Source of the DNA: Heterotrichella gracilis
Lineage: Eukaryota; Sar; Xanthophyceae; Tribonematales; Xanthonemataceae
Assembly (NCBI GenBank): GCA_032358255.1
Contig: JAULBX010003332.1
Coordinates: 310,001-374,000 of the forward strand
DNA: 64,000 nucleotides
Direction of reading: 5' to 3'
Below the pieces are notes generated by a model, which worked only from the letters and a program-made list of their open reading frames with translations, did no database searches and was not told where the DNA came from. The translations under genes and the position numbers were made by a program. Positions 1 to 12,900 of the stretch are shown here, piece after piece (within the stretch, counting starts at the first letter, position 1; every line of letters starts with the position of its first letter).

Positions 1-230
1 ATCTGCAAAAGTATTATATTGGGCATGCACTACCTTGCGCCATGGGGGTCATGCAATCTTTAAATGTCCACTGTAAACTTGGTGATAGTTTGGCAATGCG
101 CACTGTAGGGCTTACAAGGGGCACTGCGGGTTTTGAACGCTGTCCAGCATCAGTGATCATGCATGCCATCCTTGTAGTTCACCTCCCTCGACCATTTGCG
201 CCTTCACAATGTATCCTCCCCCCCTTGTAG
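1..230 (+). other. Intron upstream of first visible transporter exon
   Basis: AT-richer sequence ending in a pyrimidine-rich tract and cttgtag acceptor at 230. The ORF here has no similarity to the transporter and is read as intron. Confidence 0.7.
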
Positions 231-2578
231 GTCACCTGGAGAAGGGGCGCGCAGTCCTGGAGCGCATCCGAGGCACCAAGGATGTGGATGCTGAGTACCA
301 GGACATCTACGAGTCAGCGCAGGAGGCCAACATGATCAAGCACTCCTACCGCAACCTGTGCAAGAGGCATAATCTGCCCAAGCTGGTGCTGTGCATCGCC
401 ATCCCTACCTTCCAGCAGTTCACGGGTGCGGGGTGATGGAAGTGGTGGGGCATTGAGCAGGTGACGAAGTGGTGTGCAACAGCTAGCGCTGCAAAGTGTG
501 TAGTGTTACGCAATTCTCAGGATGCTAAGTAAAGTCCCATGCCGAATGTATGCATTTAAACTAAGTGTAGTTGGCAAAAATCTGAGCATAGTGAGGATTA
601 CGTATCACTACCAAGTTTGCAATGCTAGCTGCTGAACACTTTGTGTACCATAGGAAAGTGCATCAGCACGCTCTATGCCCTGCTCAGATTCCACGCTAAA
701 CTGTGCCTGTCATTGTCAGTGTCAGCAACAACTTTATCTTAAATTTGATCTTTGTGGTTCACCCGTTTGGGATGGTCGCAATATTCTAAATGTGATGCCC
801 CTGACACCCTCCTGCAGGTATTAACGCCATAATGTTTTACGTTCCCGTTCTCTTCAATTCCCTGGGAGTGGGGCGCAAGATGTCGCTCATCCAGACCTGC
901 ATCATCGGTGCCGTGAATGTGCTGTCCACCTTTGTGGCACTGTTCGCGGCTGACAGGGCGGGCAGGCGCTTCCTTTTCTTGGAGGGGGGCATGCAGATGG
1001 CCATCGCACAGGTAAGTTGTGTATTGCAGCTGTATTGACGAAGTGGTAGGGCCCAAACAGGTTATCATGATGCTCATTGGCATTTGCTTGAATTTCTTTG
1101 GGTTTCCATAGTGATGTGATGCTGCAAAGCTACAGACACATGTGGGACAGTGCATAGCAGCCTGCCATAGTATGCCGCTTGCAGGCACTGATTGGTGAGA
1201 GGAGTACATAGTAACGGGCATGACAATACTTGCTGACACTGGAATCTCATATAATGTGGATATGTGCAAGTTGGATATTTGTCCATGCACCCCATGTTGT
1301 TGCAATCTTTTTGCACCCTGGCCTGTGGGTATATCCTACTTATTCACTCTTTGCCATTGCCTGCAGATCATCACTGGCATCGTGATCGGTGTGGAGTTTG
1401 GCAAGACAGACAACGGCAAGCTGCCAGACGCTTCAGCCATTGGCATCCTTGTGGTCATCTGTGTGTTTGTGGCGGCCTTCGCGTGGTCCTGGGGACCCCT
1501 GGGGTGGCTGGTGCCGTCTGAAATTCAGACTCTGGAGACTCGCTCTGCTGGCCAGTCTGTCAACGTGACAATGAACTTCTTCTGGTCGTTTGTCATTGGT
1601 GAGTTTTTGGGTGGTGAAGGCTGCATTGCACTCTTCAGGCATTTGGGTCACATCAAATCAGTTCAACTTTGGGTTCTTCTGTCAAGAGAGTAGGGCAGTA
1701 TGCATATGCTGCTACTACTCCTTGCATGCCAAACATCTGCGGTGTAACAAACTACGCCTGATGGGAATCATTAGCTACAAATTAGGATAATGCCAGCGAC
1801 ACACAAGATAACGTATATCTAGTGTACGCAAAGCACTTCTTTTTGAAATTGCCTCAGTAATATCGGCAGTGTGCTGAGGAAGATTTGATGATAAAGGTGG
1901 GTTTGCTATCTGTAACTGACAATGCGTATCCCGGTGTGTCATACAGGTCAGTGGTTCCTCCAGATGCTGTGCACCATGCGATGGGGCATCTTCCTGTTCT
2001 TTGCTGGCATGGTCGTCCTCATGACTACCTTTGTGTACTTCCTGGTGCCGGAAACAAAGGGGGTGCCCCTGGAAATCATCCAGGACCTGTACAGGTGGGA
2101 TGCTGGGAGGGTGTGCATCCCATGCAAATGCTGGATTGCATGTTGTAAGTTACAGAGTGGTAAACCGTCACCAGAGCTGTGGTTACATAATGTTAATCAT
2201 TAAAATGATTTTAAAATTTATTCAAGACAGTGTGCAATGGATGTTTCAAACCCTGAAGATGCTTGGTGTGTGCTGCATACACGTACAATTCTGGGCTGTT
2301 AATCATGATCATGGCATTGCCAACATTGATCAAAGGTCTGCGTTTGTGCTATTGTTTGCTTCTGATTGTGCTTGCTATCCTTCAGGAATCACCCTATCTG
2401 GAGCAAGGTTATGGGCCCAGACCAGGGAAAGATCCCAGGAGACTCACCTGTGAAGCCAGCCAATGCCAACGGTGGGGGGCATATCCATGGCAGCTACTCT
2501 CCTACTGACTCGGCAGACGGCGTGCAAATGCGCAACTTTGTTCCTCCTCCTGGCGGTAGCAAGGCCAATTATGTGTAG
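231..2578 (+). CDS. HUP-type hexose/H+ symporter, MFS sugar transporter (3' part of gene)
   Basis: Plasma-membrane monosaccharide-proton symporter of the plant STP/Chlorella HUP group, cut by the window edge. Exons: 231-425, 818-1011, 1367-1598, 1947-2094, 2386-2578; all junctions are GT-AG and keep frame, giving 319 C-terminal residues. Visible family marks in order: central cytoplasmic loop ([16 protein letters not shown]), [21 protein letters not shown] of TM7, the [13 protein letters not shown] loop between TM8 and TM9, [20 protein letters not shown] of TM10, and the C-terminal [10 protein letters not shown] signature after TM12. The N-terminal six helices must lie upstream. The first base of the first visible codon comes from an exon outside the window. 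The C-terminal tail after PETKG is a polar, Gly/Pro-rich cytoplasmic extension ending SKANYV. The transported sugar cannot be told from this half. Confidence 0.93.
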
Positions 2579-2817
2579 GCTACCCACAGTGATCAGCATC
2601 CACGTTACTGATGAATAGTATGTGATTATGGGAGGGGAGGGGAAATACGTATGCATGTACTGACTTGGGGGTGGTGCATCCTTATCGGGGTGCGCTTCTT
2701 GATTAAGCACCTGACTTGGAATGAATGTGTCTGATTGTGAAAGTGGTGATTGGGTTGCTGTACTGATTGTTCATGACAGCAAGGTTGTGCGCGAGTTGCT
2801 TGTCTGTGTGTGGAACA

Positions 2818-2893
2818 GGCACAGTCCAAACCCTAGATGGATTGACACAAAAATTGGCACAGTCCAAACCCTAGATGGATTGACACAAAAATT
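2818..2893. repeat. Two-copy 38-bp direct repeat
   Basis: Two copies in tandem (2818-2855 and 2856-2893), each starting ggcacagtccaaaccctaga and ending gacacaaaaatt. They lie in the transporter 3' UTR and contain an AAACCCTA word. Confidence 0.95.
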
Positions 2894-3565
2894 TTACGTG
2901 AGCAATTGCACAAACGTTACACGGTCTTTTTCCAGCACCTGTCTCAGCACTATACGTTTCAAGAGAGGAAAGTTTTTTTCCCCTTCATTTTTATAGACTT
3001 TTAGTTTGATTTGAGTGGACATTTACACTCATGCGCCTTGCCTTGCTTGGAGTAGTTTATGCTGATGTTGAAATAGATTGTGGCGAGAGTGGTGCTGCAC
3101 AATGGTGGCAAACAATCAGTTTTGATGGAAGAGAAAGAGAGTGGATTGGGACGTATAGTATTGCTGAAGGACTCTGCAAAACTATGGATTGCAGGTCTGG
3201 GGTTATACATGTGCAGGAGTGTGCAGCATTTTTGCTATGCTGATCAGTTTTGGCCAGTTACCAGTTACCTATATGTTGGGAGTGAAGTATCCAATTTTAA
3301 GCACGTAAGGCTACAGAGATCAGGGTTACATGTCTTATCATGACGTTGTGCAATAGCGTTTTTTTTGTGAGTGTGTGTTGTCTGTGCGGAATAAGGACAT
3401 TTGCTAGCGGTAAAATATAATGTAACTTGTTCCAATTGTGCCAAATGATGAAAATGTTTGCATGCATCATTATGTCAAATCTGGGTACAACGAATAATTG
3501 TCGTACATTATACGAGTGTGTTATTAAAGATTTTGCCTCATACTGCTGCTGACGATTCTGTTGCT

Positions 3566-3597
3566 GATGCTGGCACTGATGCTGGCACTGATGCTGG
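3566..3597. repeat. 12-bp tandem repeat (gatgctggcact)
   Basis: Two full units and a partial third, in non-coding sequence. Confidence 0.9.
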
Positions 3598-4223
3598 ACC
3601 AGCCATTGTTGGCAACTGTTGTTACATCAGACCCTGTGCTTTTACTGCCTTTGTTGATTGCTGCAAATTTGTCAGGCGCGCAAAATTCATCAGTGGTACT
3701 TGTTCAGGAGTGCCAGGACAGGCAGACTTGCCCTGGCACTGCATGTGTAAGGATTGACTGCTTAAGACTGCTCATCTTGCTTAAAGAAAGTTTCAAGCAG
3801 GAATGTATGTTATGTACCATATATGGCAATCATTTTGCGTGCTTTCATGCTGGCATTCACTGAGGCTGTGCTTGCCAACCAATTCTTGCAAATTGTGGTG
3901 CTTGGTGCTAGTGGACGACCCCGTAACTTTGCCTTTGTGCGTTTTCTTTTTTCTTCAAAGAAATTGTCCATGAATAAGTCGATTAGTACAGTCTTACATT
4001 CGAAAGTGGTTATTCACTAGCCATTGCCATTGTACCCCATTAATTGCAGTCTCAAACATTCAATACCAGTTGCATAACTTGAGCTCTGTGCGATTAAATG
4101 TACAATTTGACATACAAAATTTGCACTGTGCAAGTTGATAACATTTCTGGCAAGTTGAAGTCAGGATGGGATAGCCAGTGCAGCGCTGCCCCGTGCAACG
4201 GATATGTCACATGTAGGTACCCT

Positions 4224-4228
4224 TTACA
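4224..4228 (-). terminator. Putative TGTAA polyadenylation signal of the TTHB210-like gene
   Basis: TGTAA on the minus strand about 250 nt after the stop codon at 4480. TGTAA is the usual poly(A) signal in Chlamydomonas-type algae; use here is inferred. Confidence 0.45.
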
Positions 4229-4372
4229 GGCTTGCAACATTTGCAAATCTTGAGAAAATGTACTCAGCAGTCAACTGCACTGCCAGTGGTGTGCACGTGC
4301 CATCCTCATGACAACCAAGATGGTACAACTCATGTATTCCCACTGCGCAATTGACCACATGATGGATATTTA

Positions 4373-4448
4373 TTGCCACGACTCCAGAAGCCATCTTGCC
4401 ACGACTCCAGAAGCCATTTATTGCCATGACTCCAGAAACCATCTTGCC
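4373..4448. repeat. Three-copy 23-25-bp tandem repeat in 3' UTR
   Basis: Units at 4373-4395, 4396-4420 and 4421-4443 share ttgccacgactccagaagcc with few changes, then a partial fourth. They lie just downstream of the TTHB210-like stop codon. Confidence 0.9.
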
Positions 4449-4479
4449 GGTATTGCATGCACAGCTGTGCACAGTGCAG

Positions 4480-7400
4480 CTACTTGAGCTTCCTTGATGA
4501 TCCAGCGGCAGGTCCCGCAGCAGCCGCAGAGGGTGGCACGGCAGGAGCCGCCATCGCCGGTCCTTCAACTGGCGGAGAAGAGCCAATATTCTCGGTGGGT
4601 GGCGAGGGAGCTGCCATTGCTGTTGGGCCATGTGCAGGGGGGGGTACAACAGGGACCGGCTGGGGAGGCGCCACCACCTCTGTGCCTTGCCAAGGGGCTG
4701 CTGCTGAGGGAGCTTGCACAGGCGGCATCACCACTGCTGGCGCCTGCACAGGGGCCATTGTTGCAGGGCCATGTGCAGGTGCCATGGTAGGAGCTGCTGT
4801 GGGGCGCATCATGGTGGGTCCCTCCACAGGCGAAACAGTCGGCGCCCTGGTTGGACCAGCACTGGGGGCCAATATCGCCGGTCCTGGGGCCCCAACAGGG
4901 TTCATGAATGTGGGGCCTTCTGCCGGCCCCTTACTAACTGTGGGACCATGCGCAGGTGCCATCCCTGGGCCCGTCACAGGAGCTCCTGGGACAGTAGGAA
5001 CCACAATGGAACCCCCAGGGCCTGACACCACCCCGACCTGGGGTGGTGGGGGGGTTGGCTTGGCTGCTGAACCTCTGCCGCCAGGGACTGTGAGTGACAG
5101 CGCAGAGGGGCCTCCAGGGGGTGGAGGCGCTGCTTTGGGGATGTGCACTGGCGGGAGCACGCATGCTGGTGGCAGATTGGGTGGCAGGCCAGGCTGGCCA
5201 TTTGCGTTGGCCAGGGAGCTTGGTGCATAATCCTCAATGGCCAACCCTTGCGGGTTCTCACAGACTGGATCTGCATCGACCCTGCAGGCAGGTGAGTGAA
5301 GAGTCAGTGGTGCCACGCCATGCTCATGGTGCCACGCCGTGTGCGTCGGATGCAACATGGACACTTTTAAAAGCAGCTCATGTTATCCCCGCAACTAATT
5401 TTGCCACTTCATCCCGCACACCCAGTATCCCCAGGTCGCACAGCCTGAAAGTATTTCTGCGCACCAGGCAAAGTCCTTGAACTGCACCCGGACCACGTCA
5501 TCCAGCGTCAGCACGCAGTATGTGAAGGGCTTGAAACCCGCATAGGCCCACGATGAAGGCCTGTCGGGCACTGGCTGGCAGCTGCTGGCTCCCGAGGTGA
5601 GGTAGCTGATGGTGGGCATGACCTCGATGGCTATGACGCGCCCCTGGTAGGCGGGGTAGATGAGGGTGTCGTTGTAGGGGGGCTGGGAAGGGCTGCGCGT
5701 GAACTCGTAGCCGTTGGTGTTGATCAGGTGGTTGCCCATCTGCAGCAGGTGGTGAGGGGAGCTGGTCAGGTCTGGGAATGGTGCTGAACCGCGTGGTTTC
5801 ATGATTGGATGTCAACCGATGCCAGCGGCTTGCTGTGTGGCAGCAAAGTACCAGGCGTATTTTTGCTTTTTGCTACAAGTACGAGTATACATGTTGACCT
5901 GCAGCCTGTGCCAGGCCATATGCGCAACATTGGATGCTTGCTCAAGCGCTTTCATCATGGCAATGGGTAATCACGCTTGATCCTCTGTCCATGCATGCAG
6001 ACATAATGACAAGCACCACGTCATTTCTTTTTTACGTTGGGGAGCATACCCTGTCAGTGGTTGGAGAGATAACATGCCACCTGACAGGTGGCAGGCGTGT
6101 ACTACAGTCTGAGGCAGTATGGAATGGCATCAGAGCACTACAATTCTGGAGAGCTGCAGCCTGGACTCACCAGTGGAACAATAGATCCAATGTTTGCATA
6201 GGTGATGTTGGGGTTCGTAGGGTCATGCGGGAAGCACTGGTTGGGCACAGGTTCCTGGGCCTTGGTGAAGACATCAGGGGCAGTGCCGCCACACTCGCCT
6301 GCAGACAATGGCACAAGTGTCTGTGCAGGCTCTCTCTCATTCTGTCTCTTCCTCAACCAACCCCCTCATTCTTGAGATGAGGGGCGTGGTTATTTATTTA
6401 TTTATTTGTTTATTTATTTATTTATTTATTTATCTATCTACCATCTGTGCATGCTATTCATAGGGAAGAGTTGAGCAGCACAATGTGTCATCTGGCCTTG
6501 CAGGCATATATAGTTCCATGCACGCAAATGATATTGGACATGGCATTCCCAGCCATTATTTCAAGTGCTAATGCTCCTGAAGGGCATACATTTGGGGCGC
6601 AATGATATGCTAATTAGAGGTGATGTTAAGAATGCACATTTCAATCATTTGCACGTTTTGCAGTGCACGCGCGGCACAGCGCATTGTCACTTACCTGGTA
6701 TGATGGAATCAACCTCGCCTTCATCGACTAGAAAGAAGTGGAGGTCAATGTGGGGAAAGGTATAAACGCCTGCAAGATGCAGTGAATTCTCAGACTGAAC
6801 CAAAATTGGGGATTGGATCCTCGAAATTGGGATATGTAAATTATTTTGGCGGGCCTTTTGGAGCAACATTGATGAACACTTCCCACTGCACTACCTTGGT
6901 CCAATAGCTATGCTTTCACCATGGTGACCACGCCATGCTTTGGATGCGGCAGTGCACCTTCGCAAGTACACTGCCGCAGTGTGCGGGCACCATGGTAGGT
7001 GCATGCCAACTGGGATAGAATCAAGCATCATGCATGCAGTGCAACTAAGCCATTATCCCGCCATGACCCCTGTACCTTGCGGCTCATGTCCCTGGGGGTT
7101 CCACCACAACCCAATAAACTCGAATGGGATAAATGAGGCCAGCTCAGTGGGGAATGGGAGATTCTCTGGCTGGGTTGGATTAGGGGTGCCCTCGCATGTC
7201 CTCTGACCACTGGCTGGGTCAGTGCTGCAGGGAATGAAGAGCAAGTCAGTGCCTTAGGCCAGCGCATTATGCAAAATCCAGTGGATATTCCAAATGGAAC
7301 ACGAAGGAGTAATTGCCAGAGCGCTGCGCTGCAACTTGTTTGAAACAGCGGCTGCATGTCATAAGGAGTACATGCTCACTGCTAGAAATTCTTGAGGTCA

Positions 7401-8439
7401 TGAGACTTGCAGTGAAATTTGGCTATCAAGTGCGGAGTGAGGTGGGTTTCAACAACTTACTAGCACAAAGGGGCAGGGGGTGTCTGAGTGGCATTAGGCA
7501 GCCCTGCAAACATGCTCCTGTTCATGTCAATTCCCACTGCCTTGGGGCCATAGCACTGGCCTGTGCCGTTCCAGAACTCCACAAAGGCCTTGACACCACC
7601 CTGCGGTAGTGGAGTGGCAAGGCTCAACGTGCTGTGCACATGCATGCATCGATATCACCATTCAGCCTTGAGGACCTCAAAATGTGACCTCATTACATTG
7701 CAGCTAGGCTTGTGGTATGCAGAAGTCACTGTGCGTAGATCCTCCGTAGGCCAAGGTGCACTGCAAGCAGCTTGTTTTTATGTGCAATTACTGGGTGACC
7801 CCATGTGAGGGCGGCCCTGAGCTCTGACTCGAGCTTGCACAGTGATGATGATCACCACAGGGCCATGCCTGGGCATGCCATGCACCTACCGCGTTCCCAA
7901 TCATTGTCTCGGAAGAGTAGTACGTCCAACCTGGTTCCAGCTCAGTGGAAAGGTCTGGGCTCCATATCAGCTGGGTGTCATTCGCGTTGGCAATGAAGTC
8001 CTGAATCTCAGGACAGGTGACAGGGAGCGCTTCAGTGGGGTGAGCTGCGCAGCACATGGGGGTAGTTATTAATAAGTCAGCGTGTAACATGGTGCACACG
8101 CAGGCTCCCAGTCTGAGGTCTTTTAAGAGGTCTTCTAAGAGAGAAGCCCTCAAGGTTCACACACTGAGTCAACCCTGTACAGTCAGGTGGCATCCCAGGC
8201 AAAAGTTTACACATCATGTAGTTTTACAGTTTATAAGCCACCAGGACGGTGAGACGCAGACACCTGTTGTGAATGATGCAGAGGAATTTCATGACTAAGT
8301 GGGCAACGTCTATCCAAGAACGGGAGCTCGAGCTCTATCCACACGCATGACCTGTAGCTAGGCATGTGTCACCTAAGGTGAGAGCCAGAATGGTTGCCAA
8401 GCAGCAGACCATGGAGGACCGCATGTTGAAGGAGTACAT
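4480..8439 (-). CDS. Secreted TTHB210-like (DUF5602) protein with proline-rich tail
   Basis: Predicted 596-residue extracellular protein. Exons (minus, 5' to 3'): 8439-8373, 8044-7890, 7600-7461, 7224-7076, 6769-6695, 6298-6171, 5739-5465, 5281-4480; phases agree at every junction and total 1791 nt. Residues 1-25 form a signal peptide (hydrophobic SSMVCCLATILALTLG; a second in-frame ATG at 8424 would also keep it). Residues 75-330 resemble the TTHB210-like/DUF5602 domain: KAVGIDMNRSMFAGLP, GVYTFPHIDLHFFLVDEGEV, MGNHLINTNGYEF and YNDTLIYPAYQGRVIAIEVM fall in the family order. Residues 330-596 are one exon rich in Pro, Ala, Gly, with repeated PAHGPT, VQAPA and EGPTM words, like hydroxyproline-rich wall proteins. 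The least certain junction is 5465/5281, where a gtgcgc donor was chosen because it alone keeps frame. The family was named from Thermus TTHB210, whose molecular role is unclear; a cell-wall role here is inference. Confidence 0.78.
6390..6440. repeat. (TATT)n microsatellite
   Basis: About 50 bp of TATTTATT repeats with one G interruption, ending in a TATC run. It lies in the intron between exons 6695-6769 and 6171-6298 of the TTHB210-like gene. Confidence 0.95.
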
Positions 8440-9976
8440 CCTTGGCACACTAGCTGCAGTTAGTAGGTTGGTTGGTTTCACACAGCTTGCACACAGGCTG
8501 GTGTTCGACACACCCAACTTTGCAGCAGGCGCGCCGCGGCATAGGCTACTGCTGCTGCTGCACAGTTCACTACAGCCAAGATACTGCAGGGCTCGCAAAC
8601 AAGCGCACAACAACTGATTGGGCGTCTGCTACTTCCTTAGTATCGATATATCCAGCGCTATAAGAAAGCACATGTACCGTGATAGTCGGCGGTTCCCAGA
8701 GTACCAGCTGGCCAGTCATGACTAAGTATGGTGAGTTCACACGCATGTGATTATTCGTGGACAACGAGGCCTTGGCAAGGACCTCTAGACCAATTGCTGA
8801 ACTGGTAGTCTCACGTTTCACGCTAACACTTCCACATTTAGCACAGCTCAGTAGTGTGGGCCGTCCACAACCTTGACCGGTCCACATGCATGCATGCAAC
8901 CAGGCAACTGGCCGAAGGCCGGGCTTCCAGTGCGTGCTACAGGCGTTCCTTACCTTGCAGCTAGTAATTTTGAGAGGGTTTTGCAGTTACCGGTTTTTAA
9001 AGCTGCACACATGTGGTGTATGCGTCGAGTTTGACTTGACAACATCCCTCACTGAGTGCCACTTTCGGAAAAAGTGTGTTTCATGTCACATGTGCTGCAG
9101 CTGGGAACTGAAACCTTCAACCCGCTAGCGGCAGCTGTTGCAACATGCCCTGAGAGTAGCCTGCATTTCTTCTAAAGAAGGCGTGGCAAGCAGGAGTTGT
9201 TGCAGCTTAGCCGAGCTGAACTGGGCACTGCCATATCACTGCCCCCCCTCATCCACTGGCATGGCGCCACCACGATGGCGGCTGCCAGCAGACTCTGATG
9301 CTGGGCAGGGCCAACAGGTTAGGTTGGGTTATCACCTATGGGTGTTCCCTTTATTTATTCCCCCTAGGGTGCACCCCACTGTGGTGGTTTGGCTGTTCTT
9401 TGAAAATATGAGACATTATTAACGAATACCGCTTCATTCAATTCACTGTGTGCCACTGGTACCTGTACCTATCACCTCGTGACAATGGCTATGTTCAACG
9501 ACTTGAAGAATTCAGTGTGCTCCATGCTTGACAAAAGGTAAAACACATAATGAAGAGCGCGAATGTGGCAGCATAGCAGCAGAAGCCCTCAGGGGAACAA
9601 CCCCTCGACCACAGTCAGCCCAATGCAGCGGGAACTGATGAGGGCATGTATATACGGATGCATTAGCATGGAATACGTACTCATATTAAACAAGGCTGCA
9701 AGATTTGAAGGTGCTGGGCAATGACTGTGTGCTTGATGTAAGGCGGGCGAGCTGCGCTGCCTGGCACCTCAACGCCCCAACCCCCGCACTATGTTCCCCA
9801 TTTGCCAGCTATATCCCCCACCCCCGTGCTGGAAAACGACCTACTAGTAGCCCCACTCAGAGGGAATCCCTTCAACAGGGTTTTGCAATCCCTTTTTTTG
9901 CCCATCCCCATTACCTGTGTAACCCTGACCTTTGACAACTTGTACTCCCTTCAATTTGCACCCCCCTGCTGCCCCG
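8440..9976. other. Spacer: GT90 3' UTR and TTHB210-like promoter region
   Basis: Both flanking genes are on the minus strand. No exon with family resemblance or a sustained splice-compatible frame was found. The half near 8440 must contain the promoter of the TTHB210-like gene; no TATA-like element could be fixed. Confidence 0.55.
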
Positions 9977-12900
9977 CTATTGCTCCGTGTTCCACTTCTC
10001 GCAGTCCCATGGCGTGATGTCCTTGAGCCAGGGGTAGTACGACTCCACCACCTTTGCGTCCTCCTCGTGCGGCTTGGCAAACTGCTTGAGCAGCAGCGGG
10101 CCCGTGTAGCACTTTGACGACAGCGGGGGCATGGGCTTGTAGTGCTCCAGCGCCGCCACCTGGCGCAGCAGCTCCTTGAGGTACACAATGGCCTCGTCGT
10201 ATGTCACCTTGAACTGCATGAACTGGGGGGGCAAAGGGGGGAGGCGAGGAGTCAGAGGCAGTACAATAGTCCGCTGGAGAGGGGAGGGGGTGCAGGCATG
10301 TTGGTGATCTTGTAGATAGTGGCAGGGGAGTCTGGGGTGCAGCATGGTGCAAGGGAGGTTGAGGAACATGCGCATGGCGGATGGACCTAGTGATGGCAGC
10401 GGCAGTTGCGGCGGCCCTCTCAAGTGCAGATATGGCAGGTACGGAGGGTCAGGAGACAAGCCGGCATTGGCGAGCACATCGGTGCACGTGGAGGTGAAGG
10501 CGCCAGGTCCACCGCCAGCCCAGCACATGCAAACCAATGCCACCATGCTGCAATCACATTCTTGCATCCCTGTCCCCCCATCCCCCAATCATGCCACGCC
10601 CAGCGTCGTACCGCATGGCTTGCCAGGGCGATCTCAAATGGCGTTAGGTTAGTGCCCCACGCGGATGTTTCGTCTGGCTGCATGCGCTCCGTGATCTCCT
10701 CCAGCACGCCCGGGTCCTTGCCGGTGGACCGCATCTTGGCCACCTTCATGCCGTAGCGCCGCACAAAGTCCTTGAACACAGACTGCTCCTCGTCGATCAC
10801 GTTGTTCACAGCGCCCACCTGGCAGGGAGGGGGGCAGCACGTCAACGGAGGGGCAGCCATGAGCCAGTACCCACTGCAGCTTGGACAAAGCATCCCCCGC
10901 TGGTGTACAACCCACCGCAGATGCCAGATGGTGCACCAACCGGAGCGGTACATCCCGCATAAGATTTACAATCTTTCTCTGTTTTGCAACACCATTTTTT
11001 TGGCAAGACGCTAGCAAATTTTATGTAGCACAGCAGCATGCGCACGTTGTCCCAACCGCCCCCCATTCACCATCATCCAGCTCCAATGCAGTGCCCCTTC
11101 CTTCCCATCGCCAGGACAACAATCACTGCCAAAGACCCTGCTACCTCCTCACCCAGCACACATCTGTTCCAGGGGTACTACATTGGCACCCAGTGCCCTC
11201 CCACCCTCCCTACTGCCCCAAGCACCCCGCACCTTCACTGACAGGTCCTCGCACAGCTTGGCTGGGTCTATCTCTATGTAGTGCAGGCCTGGCTGCAGCG
11301 GTCTCGACCACCACTCCTGGTACTTCCTCTTGACCACCAGCGGCAGGGAGCCGCATGACATCTTGTACTTTGCGTCAACCGCGTACCCGTCCATGTCGGC
11401 AATCAGGGGGTATCTGGCAGGAAAAAGGGGGTTCAGAAGGCGCCAGACAAGTCAGACAATTGATAGAAAAAAATTCCTCTAAAGCAAAGTAATTTTATAT
11501 TGCTGGAACAAAAAGTAGGATGGTTACCCCCCCTCCCCGCCCACTGCCCTGCAGCACTGATGCTGCCGTTCCCCCCCCTCATCACCCACTGGCCTCCGCA
11601 TGACGCACCTGACATCACACGTGTCGTATAGTGCCAGCTTGCTCTTTCCATGACTGAGAGGGTTCTCGGAGGAGGGGGAGCGCCCCAGCATGGTCTTCCA
11701 GTTGGCCTTGCAAGACTCCAGGGATTTGCTGCAGGGAATTTGCACATGGTGGGTGAACAGCAGACATGGGCACCTTCCCACCAGAATATGGGAACCACGG
11801 ATGCAGTGGGCAGTGGGGGGGGCAGGGTTTTGCTGTAATGGCGGCCAACAAACAGGGACATGGCGTGAGGCGCCGGAGGGTATCTATGGCACGCCAAGCT
11901 GTGCATGTGCACCTTGAGCTTGCATGACCACCGCCAATGCATGCGCACACTAAACCACAAGCTTGCCTCCCGCTATCCGTGAACGTCACAACCCTAAAAA
12001 ACAAATATGTCCCACCCATCCAAGACACTTCGCCCAAAATCCCTTCCACCACCCAAATGCACAATCACCCCACAAACCCATAAGAAGGACTCCCGTCCCG
12101 TTCTCCCCCCACCACCCAACCGCACTCACGCAAGCTCCATGTCCTTCACATCCTTTGCGTGCGTGTCGCCCCACCACACCCACGGCAGGCGGTCCGACAG
12201 CAGCACCCTCAGCCACTTCTGCTGCATGTACTGGAGCTGCTTGCCCCACATGTGCATGGGCTCGCCATCAGGGCCTGCAAAATTGGGGGCGCACAGAGCT
12301 GAGCCAGCAGCCAGCCCACCCTACATGCATCACCCATGTGCACATGCGGTTACCCCATCCCCCATGCTTCTTTGGGTACAGCAAGCATAGGAACACATGG
12401 GTACCCACCGCCATGCAGAGATGCAGACACAACAGACAGATTGGGTGCGGCAGTTACCACATGCACCAAATGATCCTGCGTACAGCAGCGCGCAATTTGG
12501 CGCTGGCAACCCTGGCATGCAGGAGATCGTCGGTGCCCCCCCGATGCACTCTAGGGTTAAGGGTAAAGGTTTACACATGGCGCCCTACCCTCTGGCACAC
12601 CCCTTGCCCCTCCCCTCCTGCGCACCTTTCAGCTGCTCGCCCATGTTGCCAAAGAATGACCAGTCGGGAATTGGTATATCTGAGAAGTCATCTCCGGTGG
12701 CATAGCTGAACACAGGCAGTTTGCGGTCCTCGGGTATGCAGGGCTTGCTGCCCAGGTGCATCACAAACTCAACATTGGGGATCTGCAGCGGGCACGGGAG
12801 TGCGTCAGCTATGACTGCATAGACGACCTGTGTTTTGCAGACCAGTAACATACGAAGGAGGACAGCACACTGTACTATGCGTACAGCTGTGTGTGTGGGT

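Larger units (their letters stand above)
2579..4479. other. Tail-to-tail 3' region between transporter and TTHB210-like gene
   Basis: No convincing coding exon. It holds the transporter 3' UTR (possible TGTAA at 3421-3425) and the 3' UTR of the minus-strand TTHB210-like gene (TGTAA on the minus strand at 4224-4228). Short tandem duplications occur at 2818-2893, 3566-3597 and 4373-4448. Several open frames of 60-100 codons cross the region but look like chance frames. Confidence 0.6.

Noticed and set aside
3458-3863. Overlapping open frames with TDAGTDAG repeats downstream of the transporter
   Set aside because: The repeat arises from a 12-bp tandem duplication in non-coding sequence; no start context or splice support.
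4457-5230. 257-codon Gly/Ala/Pro-rich frame on the plus strand
   Set aside because: Antisense of the proline-rich last exon of the TTHB210-like gene, which joins in frame to seven upstream exons.
6138-6171. Read-through of the TTHB210-like exon 6 beyond its donor
   Set aside because: A gtgagt donor at 6170 and in-phase joining to MGNHLINTNG at 5739 restore the domain; the read-through adds an unrelated tail and stops.
10420-10953. 177-codon minus-strand frame as an independent gene
   Set aside because: Only 10818-10612 is conserved coding sequence (GT90 exon 8); the rest crosses acceptor and donor sites into introns.
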